Positions 45,982 through 54,882 of a DNA stretch of 64,000 nucleotides are shown here, piece by piece. The stretch is from NCBI GenBank assembly GCA_021792615.1, contig JAJYUJ010000010.1:1-64000 (forward strand). Reading direction: 5' to 3'. Made by a program: the position numbers and the translations under genes. The stretch is from a bacterium. GTDB taxonomy: Bacteria > JAMCPX01. The stretch's first letter is position 1; every line of letters starts with the position of its first letter. The notes beneath the pieces were generated by a model. It was not told the origin of the DNA. It searched no databases and saw nothing but the letters and a program-made list of their open reading frames with translations.

Positions 45982-47055
45982 ATGACTGATGAAATAGCAA
46001 AAATTAAACTTGAGGACCTCGGCTATGACGAGTTCTTCGACTTAAAATGGAAATCTTTGGAACTCAATAATTTATTGGCTGCCCGCGTTACTGCCGAACA
46101 CAAAGAAGCATATAAAGTAATAAATGCTCACGGCGAATTCCTGGCCAGGATCACGGGGAAACAAATGTTCAATGCAGCGAAAAGAGCGGACTACCCGGCT
46201 GTCGGCGATTGGGTTGCAATAGCCGTATTGGATAAAGAGAGAGCGATTATCCATCATGTATTGCCGAGGAAAACAATACTCAGGAAAAAATACAACGATA
46301 AGCAGGACACACAGATTATCGCCACAAACATCGATGTCGCTTTTACCGTTGAATCGTTGGACAGAGATTATAACCTTAACCGCCTGGAAAGATATTTAGT
46401 TTTAGCAAACGATGGGGGCATCAAATCCGCCATAGTGTTGAACAAAACCGATTTAGTATCGGAAGCCGAGTTGCACCGGAGAATCGGCGGGATAAAAAAT
46501 AGATTTGGCCGCATCGATTGCATTTCAACCAGCACGATTACAGAACGCGGACTTGATGACTTGATACATTACATAGGAACAGGGAAAACATATTGTTTCC
46601 TCGGTTCGTCGGGAGTGGGCAAGTCTTCCTTGATTAACAAGTTACTAAAGAGAGGCGATATCAAAACGAGGGAGATAAGCGATTTTACCGGCAGGGGCAA
46701 GCATACGACGACATCGAGGGAAATGTATTTTTTAGAAAACGGCGGGATTGTGATTGATAACCCGGGTACCAGGGAAGTCGGGATAGCGGACGCAGGTGTC
46801 GGTATTGCAAATGTGTTCAATGAAATAACCGCATTATCAAAAGAATGTAAATACGCTGATTGTACGCACATACACGAGCCGAGCTGCGCCGTATTAAAAG
46901 CCATCGAAGAGGGAAGGTTAGACCGTGCGCACTATCAAAATTACATCAAACTGAAAAAAGAAAATGAATTTTATGAAATGACCGATATTGAAAAAAGAGC
47001 AAAGGATCGAAAGTTCGGAAAATTCATAAAAAAAGCAAAAGAGCAGATGAGATAA
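45982..47055 (+). CDS. rsgA: ribosome small-subunit-dependent GTPase A
   Basis: 357 residues, circularly permuted GTPase for 30S maturation. An N-terminal OB-fold (ARITGKQMFNAAKRADYPAVGDWV in two parts) precedes the G4 motif NKTD, then the P-loop GSSGVGKSSLINKLL, G3-like DNPGTRE, and the C-terminal zinc domain CKYADCTHIHEPSCAV. Longer by about 60 residues than E. coli-sized relatives at the C-terminus (basic tail KKAKEQMR). It lies in the A/T-richer island, so it may be a second, acquired copy. Confidence 0.93.
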   Translation: MTDEIAKIKLEDLGYDEFFDLKWKSLELNNLLAARVTAEHKEAYKVINAHGEFLARITGKQMFNAAKRADYPAVGDWVAIAVLDKERAIIHHVLPRKTILRKKYNDKQDTQIIATNIDVAFTVESLDRDYNLNRLERYLVLANDGGIKSAIVLNKTDLVSEAELHRRIGGIKNRFGRIDCISTSTITERGLDDLIHYIGTGKTYCFLGSSGVGKSSLINKLLKRGDIKTREISDFTGRGKHTTTSREMYFLENGGIVIDNPGTREVGIADAGVGIANVFNEITALSKECKYADCTHIHEPSCAVLKAIEEGRLDRAHYQNYIKLKKENEFYEMTDIEKRAKDRKFGKFIKKAKEQMR

Positions 47056-47368
47056 ATTAAGCCGCAGCTTTCAGCCATATCCCACCTTGAGGCCCCCTTT
47101 AGGGGAGATCCATGAGATTTTAAGGCAAAGGCTTCTCTTCCGGAGGCTTTCTTCGTGCATAACCGGCGAAGAATCCACGCTGTTTACATCGGGTTCTTCA
47201 AGAAACATGCGGGGCAGGGGTGTGTAAAATCCCGGGCATTTTATTGTATCAGTACGTGAAGTCATATCTTTATTGACTTAAACGAATAATATCAATATAC
47301 TTCTGAAGTTTTATCTCCATACTTAATCAGATAAGAATAGACTCGGAAGAGTCTGAAAGGGCCGGAAT
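47056..47368. other. 313-bp intergenic region
   Basis: No gene seen. Contains a C/G palindrome (GGCCCCCTTTAGGGGAGATCC, approximately 47090-47110), a copy of the GAAGAATCC hairpin repeat (47168-47199), and a small stem AGACTC/GAGTCT at about 47340-47353 just before the DUF1016 gene. Confidence 0.6.
47168..47199 (-). repeat. copy of the GAAGAATCC hairpin repeat
   Basis: GAAGAATCCACGCTGTTTAC followed by ATCGGGTTCTTC is the reverse-orientation copy of the 33-bp imperfect palindrome also found at 56983-57015 and 59761-59793. Confidence 0.6.
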
Positions 47369-48529
47369 ATGGACAATAAACACGGACAATTATTACTGCC
47401 GATAAAGCGTACAGCGATACGAGAGCCCTCTCAAAAGTCCGGCGAACGATTGCCTTCAGGCTACGGTACATTCTTGAAAGACTTAAAGGTACGTATTCGC
47501 ACTGTCCGGTTAAAAGCAGCTCTTTCTGTCAACAGCGAATTGATCTCCTTATACTGGCATATTGGTAAATCCATTTCCGATCGCCAGAATAGCGAAGGCT
47601 GGGGCAAGTCGATAGTGGATCGGCTGGCAGCAGACCTTCAACAAGAATTCCAAGGTATTGAGGGCTTTTCACCATCTAACATCTGGCGCATGCGGGCGTT
47701 TTTTCTGGCATGGACCAAAAAAGTTCTCGCACAGCCTGTGCGAGAATCAGGTGACAGTGGAAAGCTCGCACCGCTTGTACGAGAAATCGACAACACTAAG
47801 ATACCAAAACTTGTTACGGAAATTCCCTGGGGACATAATGTAATTATTATCGAAAAGCTCAAAAACCCCGTTTTACGTCTCTGGTATGCACAAAAAACAA
47901 TCGAGCATGGATGGAGCCGGGCTGTACTTATCCACCAGATCGAGAGTGGCTTACATAAGCGCCAGGGGAAGGCCGTCACTAATTTCAAACAGACCCTTCC
48001 TCCCTCGCAATCAGAGCTTGCACAACAGGCACTCAAAGACCCCTATATTTTTGATTTTTTGTCGCTTTCCGAAGATGCAGCCGAGCGGGATTTGGAAAAA
48101 GGACTGATAGAGCATATCCGGAAGTTTCTGCTGGAACTTGGTGTGGGTTTTGCTTTTGTTGGCAGCCAATATCACCTTGAAGTTGAGGAAGAAGATTTTT
48201 ACATCGACCTTCTATTCTATCATTTACGCCTCAAATGCTTCATAGTCATTGACCTGAAGATGGAACCGTTCAAGCCGGAGTTTGCCGGGAAGATGAACTT
48301 CTATTTGTCAGTTGTGGACGAACAACTCAGGCAAGATGTGGATAACCCGAGCATCGGCATAATACTATGCAAGACACGGAAGAAGCTTATCGCCGAGTAC
48401 ACACTCCGCAATACAAATACACCCATTGGCGTGAGTGAATATAAGCTTACCCGCATCATACCCCCTGATCTTCAAAAGAATCTCCCCAGTATCAGAGAGC
48501 TGGAAAAGGAGCTGGGACGTGGCGGATGA
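47369..48529 (+). CDS. DUF1016 / YhcG-type PD-(D/E)XK nuclease-domain protein (copy 1)
   Basis: 386 residues. The N-terminal DUF1016 domain has LISLYWHIGKSISDRQNSEG then WGKSIVDRLAADLQQEF and FSPSNIWRMRAFF. The C-terminal nuclease fold carries FYIDLLFYHLRLKCFIVIDL-K-M, i.e. the Asp and (D/E)xK catalytic elements, and DEQLRQDVDNPSIGIILC. YhcG-like proteins sit in defence and mobile islands but their role is unproven. Between the two domains the motif L-A-x2-VRE appears three times (VLAQPVRES, KLAPLVREI, KLVTEIPWGHN), and its DNA forms palindromes. Confidence 0.9.
   Translation: MDNKHGQLLLPIKRTAIREPSQKSGERLPSGYGTFLKDLKVRIRTVRLKAALSVNSELISLYWHIGKSISDRQNSEGWGKSIVDRLAADLQQEFQGIEGFSPSNIWRMRAFFLAWTKKVLAQPVRESGDSGKLAPLVREIDNTKIPKLVTEIPWGHNVIIIEKLKNPVLRLWYAQKTIEHGWSRAVLIHQIESGLHKRQGKAVTNFKQTLPPSQSELAQQALKDPYIFDFLSLSEDAAERDLEKGLIEHIRKFLLELGVGFAFVGSQYHLEVEEEDFYIDLLFYHLRLKCFIVIDLKMEPFKPEFAGKMNFYLSVVDEQLRQDVDNPSIGIILCKTRKKLIAEYTLRNTNTPIGVSEYKLTRIIPPDLQKNLPSIRELEKELGRGG
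47724..47783. repeat. palindromes embedded in DUF1016 copy 1
   Basis: TTCTCGCACA (47724-47733) and TGTGCGAGAA (47737-47746) are perfect 10-bp inverted arms with a 3-bp spacer. A second, weaker dyad follows at 47765-47783 (CTCGCAC/GTACGAG, 6 of 7). Both lie in coding sequence between the two protein domains. Confidence 0.75.
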
Positions 48530-48634
48530 ATTTCAATAGCACTCCGTTCGCCCCTTATTTGTTGTCATTCTGAGCGGCGCTACGAAGGATCTATTCTGAC
48601 GCTTTTAAGCAGGGACATTGCTTGCCCTTCTGGT

Positions 48635-48840
48635 CATCCCCCTTAAGGTAAGGGGGTGGGGTACCCATCCGGGGCATGGGTCGGGGAGTTATGAAAAGAT
48701 GTAACATCCCCTCTAACAAGAGGGGCAGGGGGTGTGTTTTTTCATCCCCCTGACAAGGGGGACAAAGGGGGTTTTAAAATATCCCTCTTTCGGAGGGGCG
48801 CAGAGGGTGTGTAAAATCCCTTCCCCTTTTAGGGGAAGGT
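48635..48840. repeat. cluster of C-run/G-run palindromes
   Basis: In about 205 bp between two gene regions there are six different short inverted repeats of the form (A)TCCCC..N..GGGG: near 48635-48659, 48664-48680, 48705-48732, 48743-48772, 48780-48806 and 48818-48840. Arms are 5-8 bp, loops 4-8. They are related in style but not identical and are not spaced regularly. The 380 bp from 48530 to 48908 contains no other feature. Confidence 0.65.
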
Positions 48841-48908
48841 TAGGATGAGGTCTCACTCTTGATTTATATAAAAATCGATCTCATCGATCGGTTTATAAGA
48901 AACGCGGA

Positions 48909-49178
48909 TTGCTTGTCACATGTCAGGATCAAGTACCTTTCCATTCTAGACGCTCCTCCAGACTTCCCGAAACGAAAACGGTCGATGTCCCTATTTTCCT
49001 AAGGGACTGCATAATCCATTCAGGGCTTGCGAAAAGCACGGTAAACCTCATGCTGAAAAACATGGGCGACTCCGGCCTCATCGTGCGCGAGGGCGGCAGC
49101 AAATATGTAACATACTCGATAAACAAAAGGGCTGTCGATGCCATAAAAGGCAATCCCCATGAAGAAAAAGAACAATAA
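48909..49178 (+). pseudogene. fragment with winged-helix-like C-terminus
   Basis: Open frame of 89 codons. The last 55 residues (LAKSTVNLMLKNMGDSGLIV, then GGSKYVTYSINKRAVDAIKG) look like a helix-turn-helix followed by a wing and have codon use like the host genes, while the first 30 residues coincide with a repeated intergenic segment also seen at 45720. I read it as the 3' remnant of a regulator, or of a Fic/AlbA-type protein with a winged-helix tail, left inside a repeat. Confidence 0.4.
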
Positions 49179-49484
49179 TAAACACTCCCCGGCATTTAAC
49201 CCCGAAAGAGAATTCCTCTCCTATTAGGAGAGGAAAAAGGTGAGGTCTCATACTTCATCTATAAAGATTAAGCAGACTTGTCCTTTCGCCCAGAGTTTGA
49301 TATATGAATTTTATGGATGATCAACCTGACAAAGAAGTGTCCAAACTTATAGTACGGTTTAAAAAGAACCATGTTCCATCTATACAGTGTATAAATTTAA
49401 CTTCTGTTCTTTTCACATGCTGTTTCCAGAAAGATATAAATAGTACAACTATTAAAACAATAATGAGGTAAGGGAATACCTAAT
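49179..49484. other. 306-bp region upstream of the AAA-protease operon
   Basis: No gene seen. It contains a palindrome CCTCTCCTATTAGGAGAGG near 49216-49234, then a stretch (about 49272-49320) that matches one at 45853-45900 before rsgA, then an A/T-rich segment (49380-49484) that probably holds the promoter and the AGGTAAGGG ribosome site for the AAA gene. Confidence 0.5.
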
Positions 49485-50456
49485 ATGGCTACAGCAGAAC
49501 AAATAAAATCTTTGATCAGGTCATATGTCAGTAGTGACCAAGAGCAATTTTTTACAATTGCACTTCAAGTAGCAGCACATGAGGCGATGCAAGGCCATGG
49601 GGCACTAGCCCATGATATACGGGGAATGGTCGATAAGGTCCGCAGAGAGAAAGGTGCTTTAGTTATCAAGTTCCCGCAGGATATGCGAGGGCTGGTGTTA
49701 TCTGAGGAACCCAATATCCCAAAGTCGGCCTTAATTATTCCACCTATCATTAAGAATCGGATCGAGAGAATCATTCACGAATATCGCCAGCAACAAAAAT
49801 TAAAAACATACGGTTTGTCTAATCGACGGAAAATTATGCTCATTGGACCACCGGGAACCGGCAAGACTATGACCTCCAAAGTGTTAGCTCATGAATTACG
49901 TTTACCTTTATATACTATCCAAGTGGATCGGTTGGTTACCAAATTCATGGGGGAAACCAGTGCTAAGTTACGTCAGATATTCGATCTGATCCAAAAAGAG
50001 ATGGGAGTATATCTATTTGATGAATTTGATGCGATCGGTGGAGAACGATCATTAGATAACGATGTAGGTGAAATGCGCCGTGTGCTAAATTCGTTTTTAC
50101 AATTCATTGAGCAGGATATATCCGATAGCATAATTATAGCAGCTACGAATAGTCCGAAACTTTTGGATCGTGCGTTGTATAGACGTTTTGACGATGTATT
50201 GTATTATAAACAACCTTCATTCGAGGAGCGCAAATGCTTAATACAGAATGTACTTGGCACATTTTTGGAGTCTCAGTTTAGTTGGAAGACTGTGCTAACT
50301 GAAAGTAACGGTTTAAGCCATTCAGAAATCGATCATGCATGTCGGGACGCCATCAAGTATACAATTCTACATGATGATCAAAAGGTGAATTCACCTTTAT
50401 TGAGACAAATGTTAAACGAACGACAAAATGCTCACATTAATCCAAGAGTGCGGTAA
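49485..50456 (+). CDS. AAA+ ATPase of a candidate defence operon
   Basis: 323 residues. A helical N-terminal part (about 1-80) precedes one AAA domain: Walker A GPPGTGKT (121-128), the pore-loop-like VTKFMGE, Walker B YLFDEFDAIGG (Asp179, Glu180), sensor 1 IIAATN and arginine finger region LDRALYRRFDDV. It looks like a classical ring-forming AAA close to the FtsH/spastin/p97 type but with no fused protease. The stop is 3 nt before the ATG of a subtilisin-like protease gene, so ATPase and protease are made together. Confidence 0.9.
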   Translation: MATAEQIKSLIRSYVSSDQEQFFTIALQVAAHEAMQGHGALAHDIRGMVDKVRREKGALVIKFPQDMRGLVLSEEPNIPKSALIIPPIIKNRIERIIHEYRQQQKLKTYGLSNRRKIMLIGPPGTGKTMTSKVLAHELRLPLYTIQVDRLVTKFMGETSAKLRQIFDLIQKEMGVYLFDEFDAIGGERSLDNDVGEMRRVLNSFLQFIEQDISDSIIIAATNSPKLLDRALYRRFDDVLYYKQPSFEERKCLIQNVLGTFLESQFSWKTVLTESNGLSHSEIDHACRDAIKYTILHDDQKVNSPLLRQMLNERQNAHINPRVR

Positions 50457-50459
50457 ATT

Positions 50460-52970
50460 ATGCCTGAAGAGCGATACAGACACATTTTCCTAAGTGGGCC
50501 AAATCAGACACAAAGATTTACAAATCCACGACGAGGTGGTTCGCTGTTTCCGATTAAAGATCGTAACCGCGGGGAACACAGTTACTATCTACAACAGCGT
50601 ATTGAAGAGGCATGGCGTGCAGCGAATGAGCGTCGATCTGTTTCTCTCGTTGAGAAATATGGAACATATATTGAGTTCATTAGCGAGCCAGGCTTTGATT
50701 TGATCGTTCAAAGTCTGGAGGCAAGGCATTCTGGAATTCGTCTTCTTAATGTCCGAAAAGAGGGTAATGAAGGGAACGTGAGCACACATGCTACAGTCTA
50801 TGTGCCACACGATAAACGTGGATATTTTTTAAGAAAGATTCAGGCATATGCGACTGAAAATGATAGGAGAAGTGAGCAACCTAAAAACATTAAATTAATT
50901 AACAACCTTAAGGATATTCGACTTGCAGTTTTGGAATCTTTTTGGAGATCGGAAGACCTTCTATTAATTCCAAGAGAGAACCCAGAGTGGAGTGAGGTAT
51001 GGATAAGTAGTAATGAAGACAGCGTTGTTTCTCGTTTTGAGGCATCATTAAGAATTCTACGTATAGAATCGAAAACGGGGCTGCTTAAATTTCCTGAAAG
51101 ATCAGTAAAGCTCATCTTTGCGAATCGAAATCAATTGGAACAGTTAATTGAAACTTCAGACGATGTTGCGGAGTTACGGGCAGCTAAAGAAATAGCTACG
51201 TTCTTTATTGCGATGAGTAACCAAGAACAAATAGTGCAGCTTCAGGATCTTATTAGACGCACCAACTTTAATCGTAATACAGATGTGGCAATTTGCATAC
51301 TTGATACTGGTGTGAATAATGGACACCCGCTCATTCGGCCGATTTTAGATAATACAGATCGTCATACGATCAATCAAGCATGGGGTGTAAACGATGAGAC
51401 CGTAGGCCCTAACAGCGGTCATGGTACTTTGATGGCCGGTATGGCTGCTTATGGCGATCTACTATCTGCTCTTAATGGCAATGACTCTGTACGAATTGAT
51501 CATCGCATTGAGTCCGCGAAAATCTTACCACCTCATCCAGTGCAGAATCAAAAAGATTTGTGGGGCTATATAACTGCTCAAGGTATAAGCCGGGCGGAGA
51601 TTCAGGCTTCTCATCGTAAGCGAATCATTTGCATGGCGATTACTTCACCCGACAGTCGCGATCGGGGCAAACCCTCCTCATGGTCTGCCAATATAGATGC
51701 ATTATCTTCTGGATTTGAAGACGCTACCCATCGGCTCATAGTACTTAGTGCCGGAAACATTGATGACCCCAATAGTTGGTGCAACTATCCCAATGACAAT
51801 CTAACAAATGAAATACACGACCCTGCTCAAGCATGGAACGCATTAACTGTTGGCGCCTTTACAGAAAAGACCAGAATTATCGATCCAACACTAAGTACTT
51901 ATACCCCTATTGCTCCGTCTGGAGGGCTTTCACCTTTCAGTACGACTTCTGTAACTTGGCCCGATCGAAAATGGCCTATTAAACCTGAAGTTCTTTTCGA
52001 AGGTGGTAATGCTGCACGTGCTCCTAACAATTCTGCGTTGAATATTGATGATCTGCAATTACTTTCGACGAATCATGATATTTTAACTGCCCAATTTGCA
52101 ATATTTAGTGGAACAAGTGCTGCTTGTGCTCAAGCTGCACAGATGGCTGCACAGATTCAAGCTCAATACACTGATGCTTGGCCAGAGACAGTCCGCGGAT
52201 TAATTGTTCATACAGCAGAATGGACTGATGCCATGAGGAGGCAATTTTTGCAGACACAATCTCCAACAAGAGGCGAGTTTGCTAAATTGCTTCGAATTTG
52301 TGGATATGGTGTACCAAATCTCAATCGCGCCCTTTACTGCACATCAAATTCTTTGACCTTAATTTCACAAGCACAATTACATCCTTTCGATTACGACGAA
52401 CAAAAACACCGCTATGTAACGCGTGATATGCATCTATATAATCTTCCATGGCCGAGAGATGTATTATCAGATCTTGGTGGAAGAGAAGTAAACATGCGAG
52501 TCACACTTTCCTACTTCATAGAGCCAGCACCGGGAGAAGTAGGTTGGGACGCCCGATACCGATACGCCTCTCATGCACTCAGATTTGAAGTTAATGGGCC
52601 AACAGAGTCTGAAATGCAGTTTGTCCAACGCATCAACAATCAGGCTCGTGATGACGGAGAACATCCTGGGACACAAGGACCTAGAGATAAATGGCTTATT
52701 GGCAATGCGAGAAATGTAGGCTCTATTCACTCCGATATCTGGCAAGGAACAGCGGCCGATCTTGCAGAATCTCATTTGATTGCAGTATATCCAACTGTCG
52801 GTTGGTGGCGTGAAAGGCATCATCTGGAACAGTGGAACCGCCAGGCTCGCTATGCATTAATTGTATCGATTTACACCAAGGAACAGAATATCGATATTTA
52901 TACGCCAGTAGCGGCCCAAATTAGAACGTCAGTTCCTATTGAGATTCCCGTCAATCGAAGGGCACATTAA
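50460..52970 (+). CDS. large S8 (subtilisin-like) serine protease
   Basis: 836 residues with no signal peptide, so probably cytoplasmic. About 270 N-terminal residues of unknown fold precede the peptidase domain. The catalytic triad is intact: Asp282 (ICILDTGVNNGHP), His321 (NSGHGTLMAGMAA) and Ser553 (IFSGTSAACAQAA); SAGNIDDPNSW carries the oxyanion Asn region. About 200 C-terminal residues resemble a beta-rich domain. A cytoplasmic subtilase paired with an AAA ATPase suggests regulated intracellular proteolysis. AbiV-like gene follows after 14 nt. Confidence 0.92.
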   Translation: MPEERYRHIFLSGPNQTQRFTNPRRGGSLFPIKDRNRGEHSYYLQQRIEEAWRAANERRSVSLVEKYGTYIEFISEPGFDLIVQSLEARHSGIRLLNVRKEGNEGNVSTHATVYVPHDKRGYFLRKIQAYATENDRRSEQPKNIKLINNLKDIRLAVLESFWRSEDLLLIPRENPEWSEVWISSNEDSVVSRFEASLRILRIESKTGLLKFPERSVKLIFANRNQLEQLIETSDDVAELRAAKEIATFFIAMSNQEQIVQLQDLIRRTNFNRNTDVAICILDTGVNNGHPLIRPILDNTDRHTINQAWGVNDETVGPNSGHGTLMAGMAAYGDLLSALNGNDSVRIDHRIESAKILPPHPVQNQKDLWGYITAQGISRAEIQASHRKRIICMAITSPDSRDRGKPSSWSANIDALSSGFEDATHRLIVLSAGNIDDPNSWCNYPNDNLTNEIHDPAQAWNALTVGAFTEKTRIIDPTLSTYTPIAPSGGLSPFSTTSVTWPDRKWPIKPEVLFEGGNAARAPNNSALNIDDLQLLSTNHDILTAQFAIFSGTSAACAQAAQMAAQIQAQYTDAWPETVRGLIVHTAEWTDAMRRQFLQTQSPTRGEFAKLLRICGYGVPNLNRALYCTSNSLTLISQAQLHPFDYDEQKHRYVTRDMHLYNLPWPRDVLSDLGGREVNMRVTLSYFIEPAPGEVGWDARYRYASHALRFEVNGPTESEMQFVQRINNQARDDGEHPGTQGPRDKWLIGNARNVGSIHSDIWQGTAADLAESHLIAVYPTVGWWRERHHLEQWNRQARYALIVSIYTKEQNIDIYTPVAAQIRTSVPIEIPVNRRAH

Positions 52971-52984
52971 TAAAAAAGAAATCA

Positions 52985-53686
52985 ATGGTCAAAAAACAAA
53001 AGGAGAGAGTCAAAGAATTTCACGAATATTCACAGAGTGTCCGTGATAAAGGTGCAAAGCTTGCTTATCAAAACGCGCTTCGACATATAAGAGCAGCCCA
53101 TATACTCGCCGAAAATAGCGACTATGGAAATGGAATTTCTCATTTAGTTCTCGGTATAGAAGAAGCTATGAAAGCGCTTATACTTTTCAGTTATCGTTTT
53201 AACGAGCGGGTATCAATCCCGGAATCACCCAAGATACTTAAGGAAATATTTCATAAACACGAGCCAAAACAACATACTTTCTTGCCCATGGTATTGATGA
53301 TAGAGGTTTACAGAAAAGTAGACCCCTGGTCCAGCAAAGACAGGAACAGTGTTGTCAGAAACTTGACGACATGGTTAGATACTCAGATCAAATCGAAAAA
53401 TTCTGTAATGGATAGAGTTCTGAGAGAACTTAAGAGAATGAATGACTCCAAAAAAGATGGGTTCTATGTCGATTTTCGAAACGATGTTTGGGTGGATCCG
53501 ATAAAGAAAAAAAAGACAGATTACACGAGATTGGAAAAGATCGTTACTCCTTATATCGAGGTATTTAGAAACATTTTTTCCCTAAGCAACAAAGAGTTGG
53601 AAAAAAACATGAAGTTGGTGGAGAAAATATTGTCAGGGAAAAAAGGGATCACCTTTTTACAAAGTAGGAGCAACGATCGTTTATAG
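52985..53686 (+). CDS. AbiV-like (HEPN) protein
   Basis: 233 residues, all alpha. It matches the AbiV layout: NALRHIRAAHILAE, then GISHLVLGIEEAMKALILF, then IFHKHEPKQHTFLPMV. AbiV is an abortive-infection factor of lactococci and belongs to the HEPN group. An R-x5-H pattern (RHIRAAH) is present but its position is not the standard one, so RNase activity is uncertain. It shares strand and tight spacing with the AAA and protease genes and is probably the third component or effector. Confidence 0.72.
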   Translation: MVKKQKERVKEFHEYSQSVRDKGAKLAYQNALRHIRAAHILAENSDYGNGISHLVLGIEEAMKALILFSYRFNERVSIPESPKILKEIFHKHEPKQHTFLPMVLMIEVYRKVDPWSSKDRNSVVRNLTTWLDTQIKSKNSVMDRVLRELKRMNDSKKDGFYVDFRNDVWVDPIKKKKTDYTRLEKIVTPYIEVFRNIFSLSNKELEKNMKLVEKILSGKKGITFLQSRSNDRL

Positions 53687-53739
53687 GGAAACGGGATGCA
53701 GGACGAGCTTCCGTAAAAACTGTCAGCCCCTCTGCCAAC

Positions 53740-54681
53740 TTACCGCTCATATATTTCTTTATTATGCCATTCTAAATATTCTTTAGAGGGTAAATCCAGG
53801 GGATCTGAAGGTAAGCTTAGAAGCTTTTTGCCGTGCAATGCGTAATAGTCCCGTCCATTTTCATATTCTTCTTTTATAAATTTACTGACTTCTACATGGT
53901 GGTCTGTAGTTATCGTCATATAACCTGCATCAAATAGCTTGTGTAGGTCCGAACGAAGCAGGATGCCATTATTTACGCTGTGAGGGCCGGACGATGAATA
54001 AGGTTTTATATGGGCTGATTCCAAGGCTGGAAGGGTACGTTCTCCTGTAATGGCGCATTTTTTATTATATGCTTCGATGATAACGACCCTGAAACCACCC
54101 TGACCTAAACGCTGATGTGCCAGATATTCGCCGCCGTACCTTGGTTCGACTACCTCATGATTGTAAATACCGCTCTCTTGAATAGGGTTGATCCCTTTAA
54201 TTCGCTCATCGACTTTTTCCCACAATGAGCTGCCTACGGGATCTTCGGTATAATACGTTTTACCTCTGACTATATTCGAGCTCCAATTTACAGGCACAGG
54301 GATCCAGTCTTTTTCATTAAAAAAGAACGGATTCGTCAGGACAATACAGCCAATGAATGGATCGGGGATGAAGTGTCTGTTGTTGTTTTGTTGGTAATGC
54401 TGGATCCTTTCCCTGAAACTCTGGAAATTTCCGGCACCGTTTTTCTCTTGAAATGTATCCCAGGCTATAGAAAGGGGCAGTTGTGAGTATTTAACAAAGA
54501 AACCACCGCCGCTGATAAAATTAAGAGGGCTGTGTAGCTTGAAAAGGAAAGGTGACCAAGGTTGGATTGCCCCGAACCTCGTAACCCCGCTTGGCTGCCA
54601 GAAGTTGACCTCGTCTATGGAAGGCCTTGAAGCCAAAAAATCAAACCAGGATTTATCGGTAACTCCGACCCAAAACTTCAT
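53740..54681 (-). CDS. HNH endonuclease with EVE/PUA-like N-terminus
   Basis: 313 residues from ATG 54681 (AAGGGG upstream). The C-terminal HNH_2-type domain is KKCAITGERTLPALESAHIK, then NNGILLRSDLHKLFDAGYMTI, giving His-Asn-His. The N-terminus MKFWVGVTDKSWFDFL and the following beta-rich region recall EVE/PUA-type modified-base readers. That combination is known in modification-dependent (type IV-like) restriction enzymes, so I infer cleavage of modified phage DNA. It is convergent with the AAA-protease-AbiV operon. Confidence 0.75.
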   Translation of the reverse strand: MKFWVGVTDKSWFDFLASRPSIDEVNFWQPSGVTRFGAIQPWSPFLFKLHSPLNFISGGGFFVKYSQLPLSIAWDTFQEKNGAGNFQSFRERIQHYQQNNNRHFIPDPFIGCIVLTNPFFFNEKDWIPVPVNWSSNIVRGKTYYTEDPVGSSLWEKVDERIKGINPIQESGIYNHEVVEPRYGGEYLAHQRLGQGGFRVVIIEAYNKKCAITGERTLPALESAHIKPYSSSGPHSVNNGILLRSDLHKLFDAGYMTITTDHHVEVSKFIKEEYENGRDYYALHGKKLLSLPSDPLDLPSKEYLEWHNKEIYER

Positions 54682-54882
54682 TCATTCCCCTTAAATAAAT
54701 AAATTATTTGTATCTTGTTACGCTGAGATTATATTTATTACAGTTTTCTTTAAAGAGCAAGGGTAGATAATTAGTGGAATGCTTTAAACGCACGCAACTT
54801 GTCTTTAGGTGTGCTTATTTCAATTCAAGGAATAGATCTGCTGGTTTTTTGGAACCATTGCCTAAGTAAAAATTCAACCTAT

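Noticed and set aside
48635-48840. Palindrome cluster as a CRISPR array
   Set aside because: The repeats differ from each other, have no constant length or spacing, and there are no cas genes in the window.
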